Shown: piece after piece, positions 1 through 8,026 of the stretch
Layout of the letters: each line of letters opens with the position of its first letter
Position numbering within the stretch: the stretch's first letter is position 1
NCBI GenBank assembly: GCA_036510975.1
Contig: DATCCY010000001.1
Coordinates: 1-26,183, forward strand
Length of the DNA stretch: 26,183 bases
From: Longivirga sp036510975
Lineage (GTDB): Bacteria > Actinomycetota > Actinomycetes > S36-B12 > CAIYMF01
Direction of reading: 5' to 3'
Made by a program: the position numbers and the translations under genes
The notes under the pieces: generated by a model
What the model saw: the letters and a program-made list of their open reading frames with translations, nothing else
What the model was told of the DNA's origin: nothing
The model's database searches: none

Positions 1-191
1 TAGTCGAGGTCGGCGGTGAGGTCGAGCATCACCCGTCCGATGACGGGCGCGGTGGCCCCGTCGAGGGTGACGCGGCGCAGGTCCACGTAGTAGTCGGCCT
101 CGCGACCGCTCGAGAGCACGACCCGGCCGTGCACGACGGCCTTGTCGAGGATGTCCTGACGGAGCTGGGTGCGGTCCTCGGCGGTGGTCAC
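1..191 (-). CDS. pyrE: Orotate phosphoribosyltransferase, N-terminal part (cut by window edge)
   Basis: The minus strand reads from a GTG at 191-189 to the left edge as 63 codons without a stop. The protein begins VTTAEDRTQLRQDI and carries LSSGREADYYVDLR at about residues 27-40. This SSGR/K-x-x-YYVDLR block is the conserved N-terminal signature of PyrE-type orotate phosphoribosyltransferases. The family makes orotidine monophosphate from orotate and PRPP in the fifth step of pyrimidine synthesis, in the cytoplasm. The PRPP-binding loop would lie outside the window, so the catalytic part cannot be checked. The gene is divergent from the hydrolase-like gene at 230, with only 38 bases between the starts. 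The identification rests on recalled family sequence, and I am fairly sure of it. Confidence 0.88.
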   Translation of the reverse strand, partial: MTTAEDRTQLRQDILDKAVVHGRVVLSSGREADYYVDLRRVTLDGATAPVIGRVMLDLTADLD

Positions 192-229
192 GGCACGCAG
201 CGTAGTCGTGGGGACGGGAGCGGCAGCAG

Positions 230-772
230 GTGCGGCAGGCTGTGCTCGTGACCATCGCGACGATCGTGCTCTGCCCGCCGCTGCCCGGTTCGGCGACGGC
301 GTACGACCCTGTCGCCGTGGTCGACGCCCTGCTCGACGACCCGCGGTCCGCGGGCCGTCGCGCGCTCTCGCCGTTCGTGCCCGAGCCGGAGGCCGGGGAC
401 GACGCGCGCACGGTCCGTGCCCACTGGGTCGCGCACCTGGCCGTCGCCCTCGCGACCGGCGGCGCGCAGGCGCCTGTGCTGCTCGTGCTCGGCGGCGCCA
501 GCGGTGCGCTCGCCCCTGCCCTCGGCTTCAGCCAGAGGGCATCCCGGCGCGGGGTCGGCGGTTACGTGCTGGTCGATGCCGCCACACCGCCGGCCGAGTC
601 GCGCGGCGGCGACTGGCCCGACGCACCCGTGCACTACGTGGCGTCGCCCGCGGCCGACCCGCTAGAGGTCAACCAGGCACGGCTTCGCGGCTGGACCGTG
701 CACGAGGTCGTCGACACCGACCCGCTCACCCTGGCCGACGTCCTCGCCGAGATCGCGACGTCACTGACGTGA
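230..772 (+). CDS. Small alpha/beta-hydrolase-like protein of unknown function
   Basis: 180 residues from a GTG at 230, which has GGGAG (216-220) nine bases upstream. In-frame GTGs at 242 and 248 are alternative starts, and the latter would begin directly at the conserved-looking TIATIVLCPPLPGS strand. The protein has alternating beta-strand and helix segments: a first strand near residues 7-14, a VLLVLGGASGALAPALG segment near 83-99, then GYVLVDA near 110-116. The layout resembles a reduced alpha/beta-hydrolase or thioesterase-like fold, but the usual G-x-S-x-G elbow is replaced by GGASG and no catalytic triad is convincing. There is no signal peptide beyond the hydrophobic first strand. It is divergent from pyrE and convergent with the dehydrogenase at 833. 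The coding pattern looks real; the function is unknown. Confidence 0.6.
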   Translation: MRQAVLVTIATIVLCPPLPGSATAYDPVAVVDALLDDPRSAGRRALSPFVPEPEAGDDARTVRAHWVAHLAVALATGGAQAPVLLVLGGASGALAPALGFSQRASRRGVGGYVLVDAATPPAESRGGDWPDAPVHYVASPAADPLEVNQARLRGWTVHEVVDTDPLTLADVLAEIATSLT

Positions 773-819
773 GTGTCAGGCTGACGCGCCCCAGCTTGAG
801 ACTCAGGTCAGTGACGTCG
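756..819. terminator. Long inverted repeat between convergent genes, probable bidirectional terminator
   Basis: Arms 756-783 and 792-819 pair at 25 of 28 positions, including an unbroken outer 13 bp (CGACGTCACTGAC with its complement), around an 8-base loop at 784-791. The left arm contains the last codons and the TGA (770-772) of the upstream plus-strand gene. The right arm ends 13 bases before the stop of the minus-strand dehydrogenase. There is no T-run on either side, which is common for intrinsic terminators in high-GC actinobacteria. Confidence 0.7.
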
Positions 820-832
820 GGCAGGGACCTGC

Positions 833-1621
833 TCAGCGGGGCTGGCTGGGGAGGCGCAGCCGGTCGGGGCCGCGCACGCCGGAGAACCGGCGGACGAGCG
901 GGCGCGGGGCCACTCCGGTGAGCACCCGGATCGCCTTGTACTGCGCGCCGGGCACCGACACGGTCTTCCCGCGACGGAAGTCGGCGAGCGCGGAGCGGAC
1001 GAGGTCCGGGGCGTCGAGCCACATCCAGTCCGGCAGGTGGCTCACGTCCATGCCGCCGCGCTCGTGGAACTCGGTGTGGGTGAAGCCGGGGCACAGAGCC
1101 ATCACGGTGACGCCGGTCCCGTCGAGCGAGCGGTCGAGCGACTCGGAGAACACCGTGCACCACGACTTCGCCGCGCTGTAGGTGCCGCCGGCGATGAAGC
1201 TCGCGACGCTCGAGACGTTGATGACGCCGCCGGTGCCCCGACCGATCATGCCGGGCAGCGCGGCGTGGGTGAGCCGCATGACCGCCGTGACCAGCACGTC
1301 GAGCATCGCCTGCTCAGCCTCGACGTCGCCGCCGACGAAGTGCTGGTTGACGCCGAACCCGGCGTTGTTCACGAGCAGGTCCACCGGTCGCGCGGTGTCG
1401 GCGAGGCGCTCCTCGACGGTGCGCAGCGCCGCTCGGTCGGCGAGGTCGGCGACGAGCACCTCGCACCGGACCCGGTGCCGCGCGGAGAGCTCGTCGGCGA
1501 CGGCGTGCAGCCGGGCCTCGTCGCGCGCGACGAGGACGAGGTCGTCGCCCCTCGCCGCGATCTGGCGCGCGAACTCCGCGCCGATACCTGCCGTGGCGCC
1601 GGTGATGAGAGCAGTCGTCAT
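833..1621 (-). CDS. Short-chain dehydrogenase/reductase (COG0300-like)
   Basis: 262 residues from an ATG at 1621-1619. The Rossmann cofactor motif TGATAGIG is at residues 7-14, NNAG at 85-88, the VSS catalytic-serine strand at 136-138, and Y148-x-x-x-K152 supplies the catalytic Tyr/Lys. The spacing between the serine and tyrosine is short (SVASFIAGGTY), as in a common actinobacterial SDR subgroup. The end of the protein (RPLVRRFSGVRG) is basic. These enzymes reduce or oxidise carbonyl/alcohol groups with NAD(P)(H), probably in the cytoplasm; the substrate cannot be predicted. It lies 20 bases downstream of another SDR in the same direction, so the pair is probably one transcript that ends at the hairpin at 756-819. 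Confidence 0.9.
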   Translation of the reverse strand: MTTALITGATAGIGAEFARQIAARGDDLVLVARDEARLHAVADELSARHRVRCEVLVADLADRAALRTVEERLADTARPVDLLVNNAGFGVNQHFVGGDVEAEQAMLDVLVTAVMRLTHAALPGMIGRGTGGVINVSSVASFIAGGTYSAAKSWCTVFSESLDRSLDGTGVTVMALCPGFTHTEFHERGGMDVSHLPDWMWLDAPDLVRSALADFRRGKTVSVPGAQYKAIRVLTGVAPRPLVRRFSGVRGPDRLRLPSQPR

Positions 1622-1641
1622 GGCCCCATCCTGCCCCTTGC

Positions 1642-2385
1642 TCAGCGGCCGCCGCTCACCGCGAGGACGGTCCCGGTCGTGTACGACGCGGCGTCCGAGA
1701 GCAACCACACCACGGCGGCGGCGACCTCCTCCGGCGTGCCCGACCGCTGCATCGGCACGGTGGGCCGGATCCGCCCGGGCCGGTCCGCCTCGCCGGACGA
1801 GGCGTGGAAGTCGGTGTCGACGAGGCCGACCGCCACCGCGTTGACGCGCACGCCCTCGGTGGCCACCTCCTGCGCGAGACCGAACGTCATCGTGTCGAGC
1901 GCGGCCTTCGTGGCGGCGTAGTGCACCCACTCGCCGGGGCTGCCGAGGACGGCGGCGCGCGAGGAGATGCTCACGATCGCGCCACCGACCCCGCCGTGCC
2001 GGGTCGACATCCGCCGGACCGCGGCGCCCGCGCACAGGAACGGGCCCGCGACGTTGACCGCGAGGACCTCGTGCAGCGCCGCCTCGTCGAGCTCGTCGAC
2101 CCTGGCCGCCCCACCGGAGATCCCGGCGTTGTTCACCAGGCCCGAGACCGGACCGCGCCAGGCGTCGGCGGCGGCGAACAGCGCCTGGACCGCGACCGCG
2201 TCGCGCACGTCCGCGCGCACGGCCAGCGCGTGGCCGCCGGCGTCCTGGATCCGGCGGACGACGTCGGCGGCCGCATCGGCGTCCCGCACGTAGTCCACGA
2301 CGACGTCCCACCCCGCAGCTGCCGCCGCCACGCACACCGACGCACCGATACCGCGGGACCCGCCGGTCACCACCACTGTCGCCAT
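1642..2385 (-). CDS. SDR family oxidoreductase (FabG/glucose dehydrogenase-like)
   Basis: 247 residues from an ATG at 2385-2383. TGGSRGIG (residues 7-14) is the dinucleotide-binding glycine motif, NNAG is at 85-88, the ISS serine strand at 140-142, and Y156-x-x-x-K160 the catalytic pair. The C-terminus (ASYTTGTVLAVSGGR) is the classical SDR ending seen in FabG-like enzymes. Length is normal for the family. It is the first gene of a two-gene minus-strand unit with the SDR at 833-1621 and is divergent from the aminotransferase at 2447, sharing a 61-base promoter region. The true substrate is unknown. The catalytic class is certain; a role in fatty acid synthesis is not implied. Confidence 0.9.
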   Translation of the reverse strand: MATVVVTGGSRGIGASVCVAAAAAGWDVVVDYVRDADAAADVVRRIQDAGGHALAVRADVRDAVAVQALFAAADAWRGPVSGLVNNAGISGGAARVDELDEAALHEVLAVNVAGPFLCAGAAVRRMSTRHGGVGGAIVSISSRAAVLGSPGEWVHYAATKAALDTMTFGLAQEVATEGVRVNAVAVGLVDTDFHASSGEADRPGRIRPTVPMQRSGTPEEVAAAVVWLLSDAASYTTGTVLAVSGGR

Positions 2386-2434
2386 CCCCGCATCCTGCCG
2401 TGCGAGCGTCCGGCCGTGGCGCGCGAGGACGCCG

Positions 2435-2446
2435 TACCCTCGCGGC
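2435..2446 (+). promoter_or_regulatory. Candidate -10 element for a leaderless aminotransferase transcript
   Basis: TACCCT at 2435-2440 fits the actinobacterial TANNNT -10 pattern and lies six bases before the GTG at 2447. No Shine-Dalgarno sequence fits in between. This spacing is what is seen for leaderless mRNAs, which are common in actinobacteria. No good -35 hexamer is visible. Confidence 0.4.
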
Positions 2447-3619
2447 GTGACCCGACGTGAGCCCCCGCTCGTGCCGCGCATGCGCGAGCACGCCTCGACC
2501 GTCTTCGGCGAGATGAGCGCGCTGGCGGTCGAGACCAGCTCGGTGAACCTCGGCCAGGGCTTCCCCGACACCGACGGTCCCGACGTCGTCAAGGAGTCGG
2601 CGATCCGCGCGATCCGCGAGGGACGCGGCAACCAGTACCCGCCCGCGCACGGCATCCCGGAGCTGCGGCGCGCGATCGCCGAGCACCAGCGGCGCCTCTA
2701 CGGCATCGAGATCGACGCCATGACCGACGTCGTCGTCGCGACCGGCGCGTCGGAGGCCATCGCCGCGGCGGTGCTCGCGCTCGTGGAGGACGGCGACGAG
2801 GTCGTCATGTTCTCGCCGTGGTTCGACCTCTACGCCGCGGTGGTCTCCCTCGCCAGCGCGACCCGGGTCGAGGTCCCCCTCACCGCCGGCGCCTTCCGCC
2901 CCGACGCCGCGGCCCTGCGCGCAGCGGTCACGCCCCGCACCCGCCTGCTGCTGCTCAACTCCCCGCACAACCCGACCGGCAGCGTGTTCACCCGCGCCGA
3001 GCTCGAGGCGATCGCCGCGGTCGTGCTCGAGCACGACCTGTGGGTGATCAGCGACGAGGCCTACGAGCACCTCGTCTACGCCGGCGCCGAGCACGTCCCG
3101 TTCTGCACGCTCCCCGGCATGGCCGAGCGCACGGTCACCATCGGCAGCGCGGGCAAGTCCCTGTCGATGACGGGCTGGAAGGTCGGCTGGGCCACCGGGC
3201 CGACGGATCTCGTCGCCGCGGTGCGCGTGACCCGCCAGCACCTCTCGTACGTCTCCGGCGGCCCGTTCCAGTGGGCCGTGGTCGACGGCCTCGCGCTGCC
3301 GGACCCCTACTGGACGTCGTTCCGCGACGGCCTGCAGCACCAGCGCGACCTGCTCTGCGACGGTCTCGCCGCGCTCGGCTTCCCCACCACCGTTCCCCAG
3401 GGCACCTACTTCGCGACCACCGACGTCCGGCCGATGGGCTACGCCGACGGCTGGGCGTTCTGCCGCGACCTGCCCCGACGCGCCGGCGTCGTGGCGATCC
3501 CGCACGAGGTGTTCCACGATGACCCCGAGGCCGGGAAGCCGTTCGTGCGCTGGGCCTTCTGCAAGCGCCCCGAGGTCCTCGAGGAGGCCCTCACCCGCCT
3601 GCGTCGCGTCTTCGGCTGA
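2447..3619 (+). CDS. Class I pyridoxal-phosphate-dependent aminotransferase
   Basis: 390 residues from a GTG at 2447. Family marks: NLGQGFPDTDGP near residue 34, the PLP-phosphate turn ATGASEAI near 101-108, LLNSPHNPTGSVF in the middle, DEAYEHLVY with the Asp/Tyr that contact the cofactor, and SAGKSLSMTGWKVGW holding the Schiff-base lysine K237. Arg368 in FVRWAFCKR should bind the substrate carboxylate. Full length for fold type I, subgroup I. Its closest resemblance is to the N-succinyldiaminopimelate aminotransferase (DapC), kynurenine aminotransferase or methionine aminotransferase group; I cannot choose among these from sequence alone. It stands alone, divergent from the SDR pair, with an unrecognised gene 102 bases downstream. 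Confidence 0.92.
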   Translation: MTRREPPLVPRMREHASTVFGEMSALAVETSSVNLGQGFPDTDGPDVVKESAIRAIREGRGNQYPPAHGIPELRRAIAEHQRRLYGIEIDAMTDVVVATGASEAIAAAVLALVEDGDEVVMFSPWFDLYAAVVSLASATRVEVPLTAGAFRPDAAALRAAVTPRTRLLLLNSPHNPTGSVFTRAELEAIAAVVLEHDLWVISDEAYEHLVYAGAEHVPFCTLPGMAERTVTIGSAGKSLSMTGWKVGWATGPTDLVAAVRVTRQHLSYVSGGPFQWAVVDGLALPDPYWTSFRDGLQHQRDLLCDGLAALGFPTTVPQGTYFATTDVRPMGYADGWAFCRDLPRRAGVVAIPHEVFHDDPEAGKPFVRWAFCKRPEVLEEALTRLRRVFG

Positions 3620-3681
3620 CCCCTCGGGCACGGCGGTGCGGCGGGCCTTCCCCTGCCGGGCAACGAACGGGGCGCCAGACC

Positions 3682-3687
3682 TACGAT
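3682..3687 (+). promoter_or_regulatory. Possible -10 element (TACGAT)
   Basis: TACGAT at 3682-3687 matches TANNNT and lies 34 bases before the GTG of the 198-aa gene, so transcription would start about 28 bases upstream of it. The -35 region is poor. Weak evidence. Confidence 0.3.
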
Positions 3688-3721
3688 CGAGCAGTAGGGA
3701 CCCGCGCGGACGCGACTGGGG

Positions 3722-4318
3722 GTGACCGCGATGCCGACCGGATCGTTCCCGCCGGAGCGCCGGCACCCGCACGAGTCGCATCCGCAGCCCCCGGGCACGG
3801 CTGCCCGTTCCTCGCGCCGTGAGCGCCGTCCCGTGCCCGTCGTCCTGCAGGTCGACTGCAGAGGTGTCTACGTCGAACCCGTGACGCTGCGACGCCGCGT
3901 GCAGTGCGCCCTGTACGCCGACCGGCTCGACCACGCACTCGCCGCCGGGGTCCACCCGGAGTCCGACGTCCTGCTCGCCCTGCGTGCCCAGCGCCTGGCG
4001 TGCCCGCGCAGCCGGGCCGAGCTCGCGGGCAGCATCGGTCGGCTGCTGCGCGCCGCCGACGAGCCGGAGCACGCCCTGACCCGGGCGCAGTCGATGGCCG
4101 TCCTGGAACGGGTGCGCGCCACCCGCTACGAGCTCGAGGCGCTGGTCGACCACCTGCTCGCGCCCGTGCCGGTCTCGGCGCGCGGCGTCGCCCTCGTCCG
4201 GATGCTGCTGCGCGACGGATGCGGCCCGCTGTTCCGGTACGAGTCGCGCGCGGACCTCGCAGCACAGGTGCGTCGGGCCACCGACGCGCTCGACCCGGGC
4301 CAGGACTGGCCCGACTGA
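3722..4318 (+). CDS. Unrecognised actinobacterial protein, 198 aa
   Basis: Read from a GTG at 3722; an ATG at 3731 three codons later is an equally possible start. I do not recognise a family. The first 40 residues are Pro/Arg-rich and probably disordered (PTGSFPPERRHPHESHPQPP). A hydrophobic strand VPVVLQVDCRGVYVEP follows at about 38-53. The rest (about 55-195) is rich in Ala, Leu and Arg and predicted mostly alpha-helical (LRAQRLACPRSRAELAGSIG, ALVDHLLAPVPV). No signal peptide, membrane helix or metal-binding motif is visible; the few cysteines are scattered. Codon use is typical of the window, so it looks native. It stands between the aminotransferase and a membrane protein, all on the plus strand, but gaps of 102 and 190 bases argue against a tight operon. 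Confidence 0.65.
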   Translation: MTAMPTGSFPPERRHPHESHPQPPGTAARSSRRERRPVPVVLQVDCRGVYVEPVTLRRRVQCALYADRLDHALAAGVHPESDVLLALRAQRLACPRSRAELAGSIGRLLRAADEPEHALTRAQSMAVLERVRATRYELEALVDHLLAPVPVSARGVALVRMLLRDGCGPLFRYESRADLAAQVRRATDALDPGQDWPD

Positions 4319-4508
4319 CCGGGAGGACCGGGTCGTCACACCCCCCCCAGACGGCCCGGCCTTCCCTCAGCCCCGAACGGAGCAGCGCGGCCAGGTTCTC
4401 CCGCGCGGGCGCTCAGGTGTCGCGGCGCGGATGTCGACGTGCTCAGTGGACGGCGGTCGAGCCGTCGTGCCCGCACGCGGGCGCACCGAGTCCTCGAGGG
4501 AGCACGAC

Positions 4509-5360
4509 ATGGCCACCGCACCGCTCGTCGGCAAGCCGCTGGTGCGGCAGGCCTGGGCCCTGCTCATGCGGGACCCGTCGATGATCGTGCTGCTCGTGGT
4601 CGGCGGGATCGCCGCCGGCACCGCCTTCGCCCTCGTCGCAGGGCCGGCGGAGCTCGTCCTGGGCACCTCGGTCGAGAAGTCCTCGAACCCGGTGGCCTTC
4701 GCCGTCCTGGCCGTGGCGCTGCTCGCCTCGACGTTCGTCTCGACGTTCTTCACCGGCGCGGTGGTCGCTGCTGCCATGCAGCGCGCCGACGGCGGGGACC
4801 CCGACGTCTCCAGCGCGCTCGCGGCGGCGTGGGAGCGGCGGCGACCGCTCCTCGCCTGGGCCGCCCTCGCCACCGCCGTCGGGCTCGCGCTCCGGCTGCT
4901 CGAGCGCTGGGGCGTGGCCGGTATGCTCGTGCGCGTGCTCGCCGGTGTCGCCTGGACCGTCGGCACGTGGTTCGTCGTACCCGTGATCATGGCGGAGGGC
5001 ACCATGCCGATCGAGTCCGTCCGCCGGTCGGTCGAGGTCCTCTCCGCGCGCTTCGGAACGAACGTCCGCGCCACGGTGCGCTTCGGGATCGAGTGGTTCC
5101 TGATCTACGTCGGGATCGTCGCGGTCGCCGGCTTCGGCGTCGTGGTCCTGCTCACCGGCCTCGCGCGCCACCAGGCCGTGGGCCTCGTGCTCGGCGGCAT
5201 CCTCGTGGTCGCGGGCGTCGTCGGGCTCTTCGTCGCCTCGGCGTTCCAGCAGGCGCTGAGCGCCTACCTGCGCACCGTGCTCTACCGCTACGCCACCGAC
5301 CGGCCGATCCCCGGCATCAGCGCCGGGGTCCTCCCGCCGATGATGCCGGCGAACGTCTGA
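4509..5360 (+). CDS. Six-helix integral membrane protein (DUF6159-like)
   Basis: 283 residues from an ATG at 4509, preceded by GAGGGAG (4496-4502) six bases upstream, which fixes the start over longer open frames. Likely membrane helices lie at about residues 24-46, 62-90, 113-131, 137-161, 198-218 and 224-247. A conserved-looking polar segment between helices 4 and 5 reads EGTMPIESVRRSVEVL, and the C-terminal side has AFQQALSAYLRTVLYRYA. This arrangement, with an ExxxPxxAxxRS-type loop, is what I recall for the uncharacterised DUF6159 / glycerophosphoryl-diester-phosphodiesterase-membrane-domain-like proteins. Function unknown. It is convergent with clpB, separated by a short hairpin. Confidence 0.75.
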   Translation: MATAPLVGKPLVRQAWALLMRDPSMIVLLVVGGIAAGTAFALVAGPAELVLGTSVEKSSNPVAFAVLAVALLASTFVSTFFTGAVVAAAMQRADGGDPDVSSALAAAWERRRPLLAWAALATAVGLALRLLERWGVAGMLVRVLAGVAWTVGTWFVVPVIMAEGTMPIESVRRSVEVLSARFGTNVRATVRFGIEWFLIYVGIVAVAGFGVVVLLTGLARHQAVGLVLGGILVVAGVVGLFVASAFQQALSAYLRTVLYRYATDRPIPGISAGVLPPMMPANV

Positions 5361-5365
5361 CCGAC

Positions 5366-5390
5366 GCCCCCTCCCGCCCCGCGAGGGGGC
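5366..5390. terminator. GC-rich hairpin between convergent genes
   Basis: GCCCCCTC (5366-5373) pairs perfectly with GAGGGGGC (5383-5390) around a 9-base loop. It is centred in the 40-base gap between the membrane protein stop and the clpB stop, so it can serve both strands. There is no T-run. Confidence 0.6.
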
Positions 5391-5400
5391 CGGTCCCGGC

Positions 5401-8001
5401 TCAGGTCGACGGCTGCCGGGACCCCACCGTCAGTGCGTCGGCGTCCGGCGTGATGTCGACGATCACGGTGTCGCCGTCGACGATCTGACCGGCGAGGATG
5501 CCCTTCGCGAGCCGGTCGCCGATCGCGGTCTGCACGAGGCGGCGCAGCGGGCGTGCGCCGTACGCCGGGTCGAACCCGTTGATCGCCAGCCACTCCCGGG
5601 CCGCGGGGGTGACGTCGAGCGTGAGGCGCCGGTCGTGCAGCCGCTTCTGCATCGCGTTGACCTGCAGCGCCACGATCGTCGAGAGCTCCTCGATCCCGAG
5701 CGGGTGGAACAGCACGGTGTCGTCGAGCCGGTTGAGGAACTCCGGCTTGAAGCTCGAGCGGACGACGCTCATGACGGCGTCCTCCTTCTGCTCGGGCGTC
5801 AGGGTCTGGTCGGCCAGGAAGGCGGAGCCGAGGTTCGACGTCAGCACGAGGATCGCGTTGCGGAAGTCGACCGTGCGACCCTGGCCGTCGGTGAGCCGGC
5901 CGTCGTCGAGCACCTGCAGCAGGACGTCGAACACCTCGGGGTGGGCCTTCTCGACCTCGTCGAAGAGCACCACGGAGTAGGGCCGACGACGCACCGACTC
6001 GGTGAGCTGACCGCCCTCCTCGTAGCCGACGTAGCCGGGAGGTGCGCCCACGAGACGCGCCACGGAGTGCTTCTCGCCGTACTCGCTCATGTCGATGCGG
6101 GTGATGGCGCGCTCGTCGTCGAAGAGGAACTCGGCGAGCGCCTTGGCCAGCTCGGTCTTGCCGACCCCGGTCGGCCCGAGGAAGAGGAACGAGCCGGTGG
6201 GACGGTCGGGGTCGGAGACGCCGGCGCGGGCCCGGCGTACGGCGTCGGAGACCGCCTGCACGGCCTCGCGCTGGCCGACCACGCGGCGTCCGAGCTCCTC
6301 CTCCATGCGCAGCAGCTTGGCCGTCTCGCCCTCGAGCAGCCGGCCCGCGGGGATGCCGGTCCAGGCACCGACGACCTCGGCGACGTCGTCGGGACCGACC
6401 TCCTCGCGCACCATGCGCGCGCGGTCGGAGGACGACGAGACGGCGGCGGACAGCTGCGACTCGAGAGCCGGGATCTCGGCGTAGAGAAGGCGCGAGGCCT
6501 GCTCGAGGTCACCGTCGCGCTGCGCGCGCTCGAGCAGCATGCGCAGCTCGTCGAGCCTGATCTTCAGGTCGCCGACGTGGTCGAGGCCCTGCTTCTCCGC
6601 GTCCCAGCGGACCCGCATGCCGACGAGCTCCTCGTTCTTGTCCGCGAGGTCGGCGCGCAGCTTCGCGAGCCGGTCCACCGACGCGGGGTCGGTCTCGCGC
6701 GAGAGCGCGAGCTCCTCCATCCGCAGCCGGTCGACCTGGCGCTGGAGCGCGTCGATCTCGACCGGGGAGGAGTCGATCTCCATGCGCAGGCGGGAGGCCG
6801 CCTCGTCGACGAGGTCGATCGCCTTGTCCGGCAGGAAGCGGCTGGTGATGTAGCGGTCGGAGAGGGTGGCGGCAGCGACGAGGGCGGCGTCGGCGATCGC
6901 GACCTTGTGGTGCGCCTCGTACTTCTCCTTGATGCCGCGCAGGATGCCGATGGTGTCCTCGACGCTCGGTTCGCCGACCAGGATCTGCTGGAAGCGACGC
7001 TCGAGCGCGGGGTCCTTCTCGATCCGCTCGCGGTACTCGTCGAGGGTGGTCGCACCCACCATCCGCAGCTCGCCGCGCGCGAGCATCGGCTTGAGCATGT
7101 TGCCGGCGTCCATCGCCGAGTCGCCGGTCGCACCCGCGCCGACGACCGTGTGGAGCTCGTCGATGAAGGTGATGACCTGGCCGTCGCTGTTCTTGATGTC
7201 GGCGAGCACCGACTTGAGCCGTTCCTCGAACTGGCCTCGGTACTGCGCGCCGGCGAGCATGGCCGACAGGTCGAGCGACACGAGCTTCTTGCCGCGCAGG
7301 GAGTCCGGGACGTCCCCCGCGACGATGCGCTGCGCGAGTCCCTCGACCACGGCCGTCTTGCCCACTCCTGGCTCCCCGATGAGCACGGGGTTGTTCTTGG
7401 TACGCCGCGACAGCACCTGGATCACCCGGCGGATCTCCTCGTCGCGCCCGATGACCGGGTCGATCTTGCCCTCGCGGGCGAGGTCGGTGAGGTCGACCGA
7501 GTACTTCTCCAGCGCCTGGAAGGACTGCTCGGGGTCGGCGCTGTCGACCGGGCGCTGACGCACCTGCGAGATGGCGTCGACGAGCCTGGCCGGCGTAGCT
7601 CCTGACGCGGCAAGCACGTCCGAGACGCCCGGGCCGCCCTGCTGGGCGAGGCCGACGAGCAGGTGCTCGGTCGAGACGAAGGTGTCGCCGCGCTCGGCCG
7701 CGAGCTCCTGCGCGGCCTGGACGACGCGGTAGGTCGCGGGCGAGAGCTGCGGCGACTGGACCGTCTGCCCGCTGGCCGAGGGCAGGGCGTCGAGAGCGGC
7801 GGCGACCGAGGCCGCGAGGGCCTTGCGATCGACGCCGACCCGGTCGAGCACGGCCGCGGCGATGTCGTCGCCGGTGTCGCCGCCCTCGAGCAGCCCGCCG
7901 AGCACGTGCAGCGGATCGACCTGGGCCTGGCCGGCCGTGGCGGCGCGCCGCACGGCGCGGCTCAGCGCCTCGTTGGTGCGGGTCGTGAGCTGGAGATCCA
8001 T
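5401..8001 (-). CDS. clpB: ATP-dependent disaggregase ClpB (Hsp100)
   Basis: 866 residues from an ATG at 8001-7999. A GTG at 8010 (three codons longer, with GGAAGG nine bases upstream) is a credible alternative start. Domains in order: the Clp N-domain pair (about 1-145); first AAA+ module with Walker A GEPGVGKT (209-216), pore loop AQYRGQFE (near 252-259) and Walker B ITFIDE (277-282); the ClpB-specific coiled-coil middle domain (about 400-530); second AAA+ module with Walker A GPTGVGKT (609-616), pore loop GYVG (656-659), Walker B VVLFDE (677-682) and GARPLRR (815-821). The middle domain distinguishes it from ClpA/ClpC, and there is no ClpP-docking loop. It unfolds aggregated proteins in the cytosol with DnaK/DnaJ/GrpE. 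It is the last gene of the chaperone cluster, 125 bases after hspR. Confidence 0.97.
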   Translation of the reverse strand: MDLQLTTRTNEALSRAVRRAATAGQAQVDPLHVLGGLLEGGDTGDDIAAAVLDRVGVDRKALAASVAAALDALPSASGQTVQSPQLSPATYRVVQAAQELAAERGDTFVSTEHLLVGLAQQGGPGVSDVLAASGATPARLVDAISQVRQRPVDSADPEQSFQALEKYSVDLTDLAREGKIDPVIGRDEEIRRVIQVLSRRTKNNPVLIGEPGVGKTAVVEGLAQRIVAGDVPDSLRGKKLVSLDLSAMLAGAQYRGQFEERLKSVLADIKNSDGQVITFIDELHTVVGAGATGDSAMDAGNMLKPMLARGELRMVGATTLDEYRERIEKDPALERRFQQILVGEPSVEDTIGILRGIKEKYEAHHKVAIADAALVAAATLSDRYITSRFLPDKAIDLVDEAASRLRMEIDSSPVEIDALQRQVDRLRMEELALSRETDPASVDRLAKLRADLADKNEELVGMRVRWDAEKQGLDHVGDLKIRLDELRMLLERAQRDGDLEQASRLLYAEIPALESQLSAAVSSSSDRARMVREEVGPDDVAEVVGAWTGIPAGRLLEGETAKLLRMEEELGRRVVGQREAVQAVSDAVRRARAGVSDPDRPTGSFLFLGPTGVGKTELAKALAEFLFDDERAITRIDMSEYGEKHSVARLVGAPPGYVGYEEGGQLTESVRRRPYSVVLFDEVEKAHPEVFDVLLQVLDDGRLTDGQGRTVDFRNAILVLTSNLGSAFLADQTLTPEQKEDAVMSVVRSSFKPEFLNRLDDTVLFHPLGIEELSTIVALQVNAMQKRLHDRRLTLDVTPAAREWLAINGFDPAYGARPLRRLVQTAIGDRLAKGILAGQIVDGDTVIVDITPDADALTVGSRQPST

Positions 8002-8026
8002 GTGGGTCACCCCGTGGGGCCTTCCT

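Noticed and set aside
794..807. CTTGAG directly followed by ACTCAGG, resembling HAIR half-sites.
   Set aside because: There is no seven-base spacer, and the bases form part of the right arm of the hairpin at 756-819 between convergent gene ends, where no promoter is expected.
833..4339. A very long minus-strand open frame (over 1,100 codons) running across the aminotransferase region.
   Set aside because: Only its last 262 codons encode a real protein (the SDR). The rest is low-complexity Arg/Gly/Ala text antisense to genes with clear motifs, a by-product of high GC.
4341..4348. A run of eight C, considered as a phase-variable tract.
   Set aside because: It is outside any coding sequence and about 160 bases from the next start, so slippage would have no obvious effect. 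Such runs are not rare at this GC content.
5635..7605. A 656-codon plus-strand open frame.
   Set aside because: It is antisense to clpB, whose motifs are complete. The translation is Val/Leu/Asp/Arg-rich without any domain, as expected opposite a GC-rich gene.
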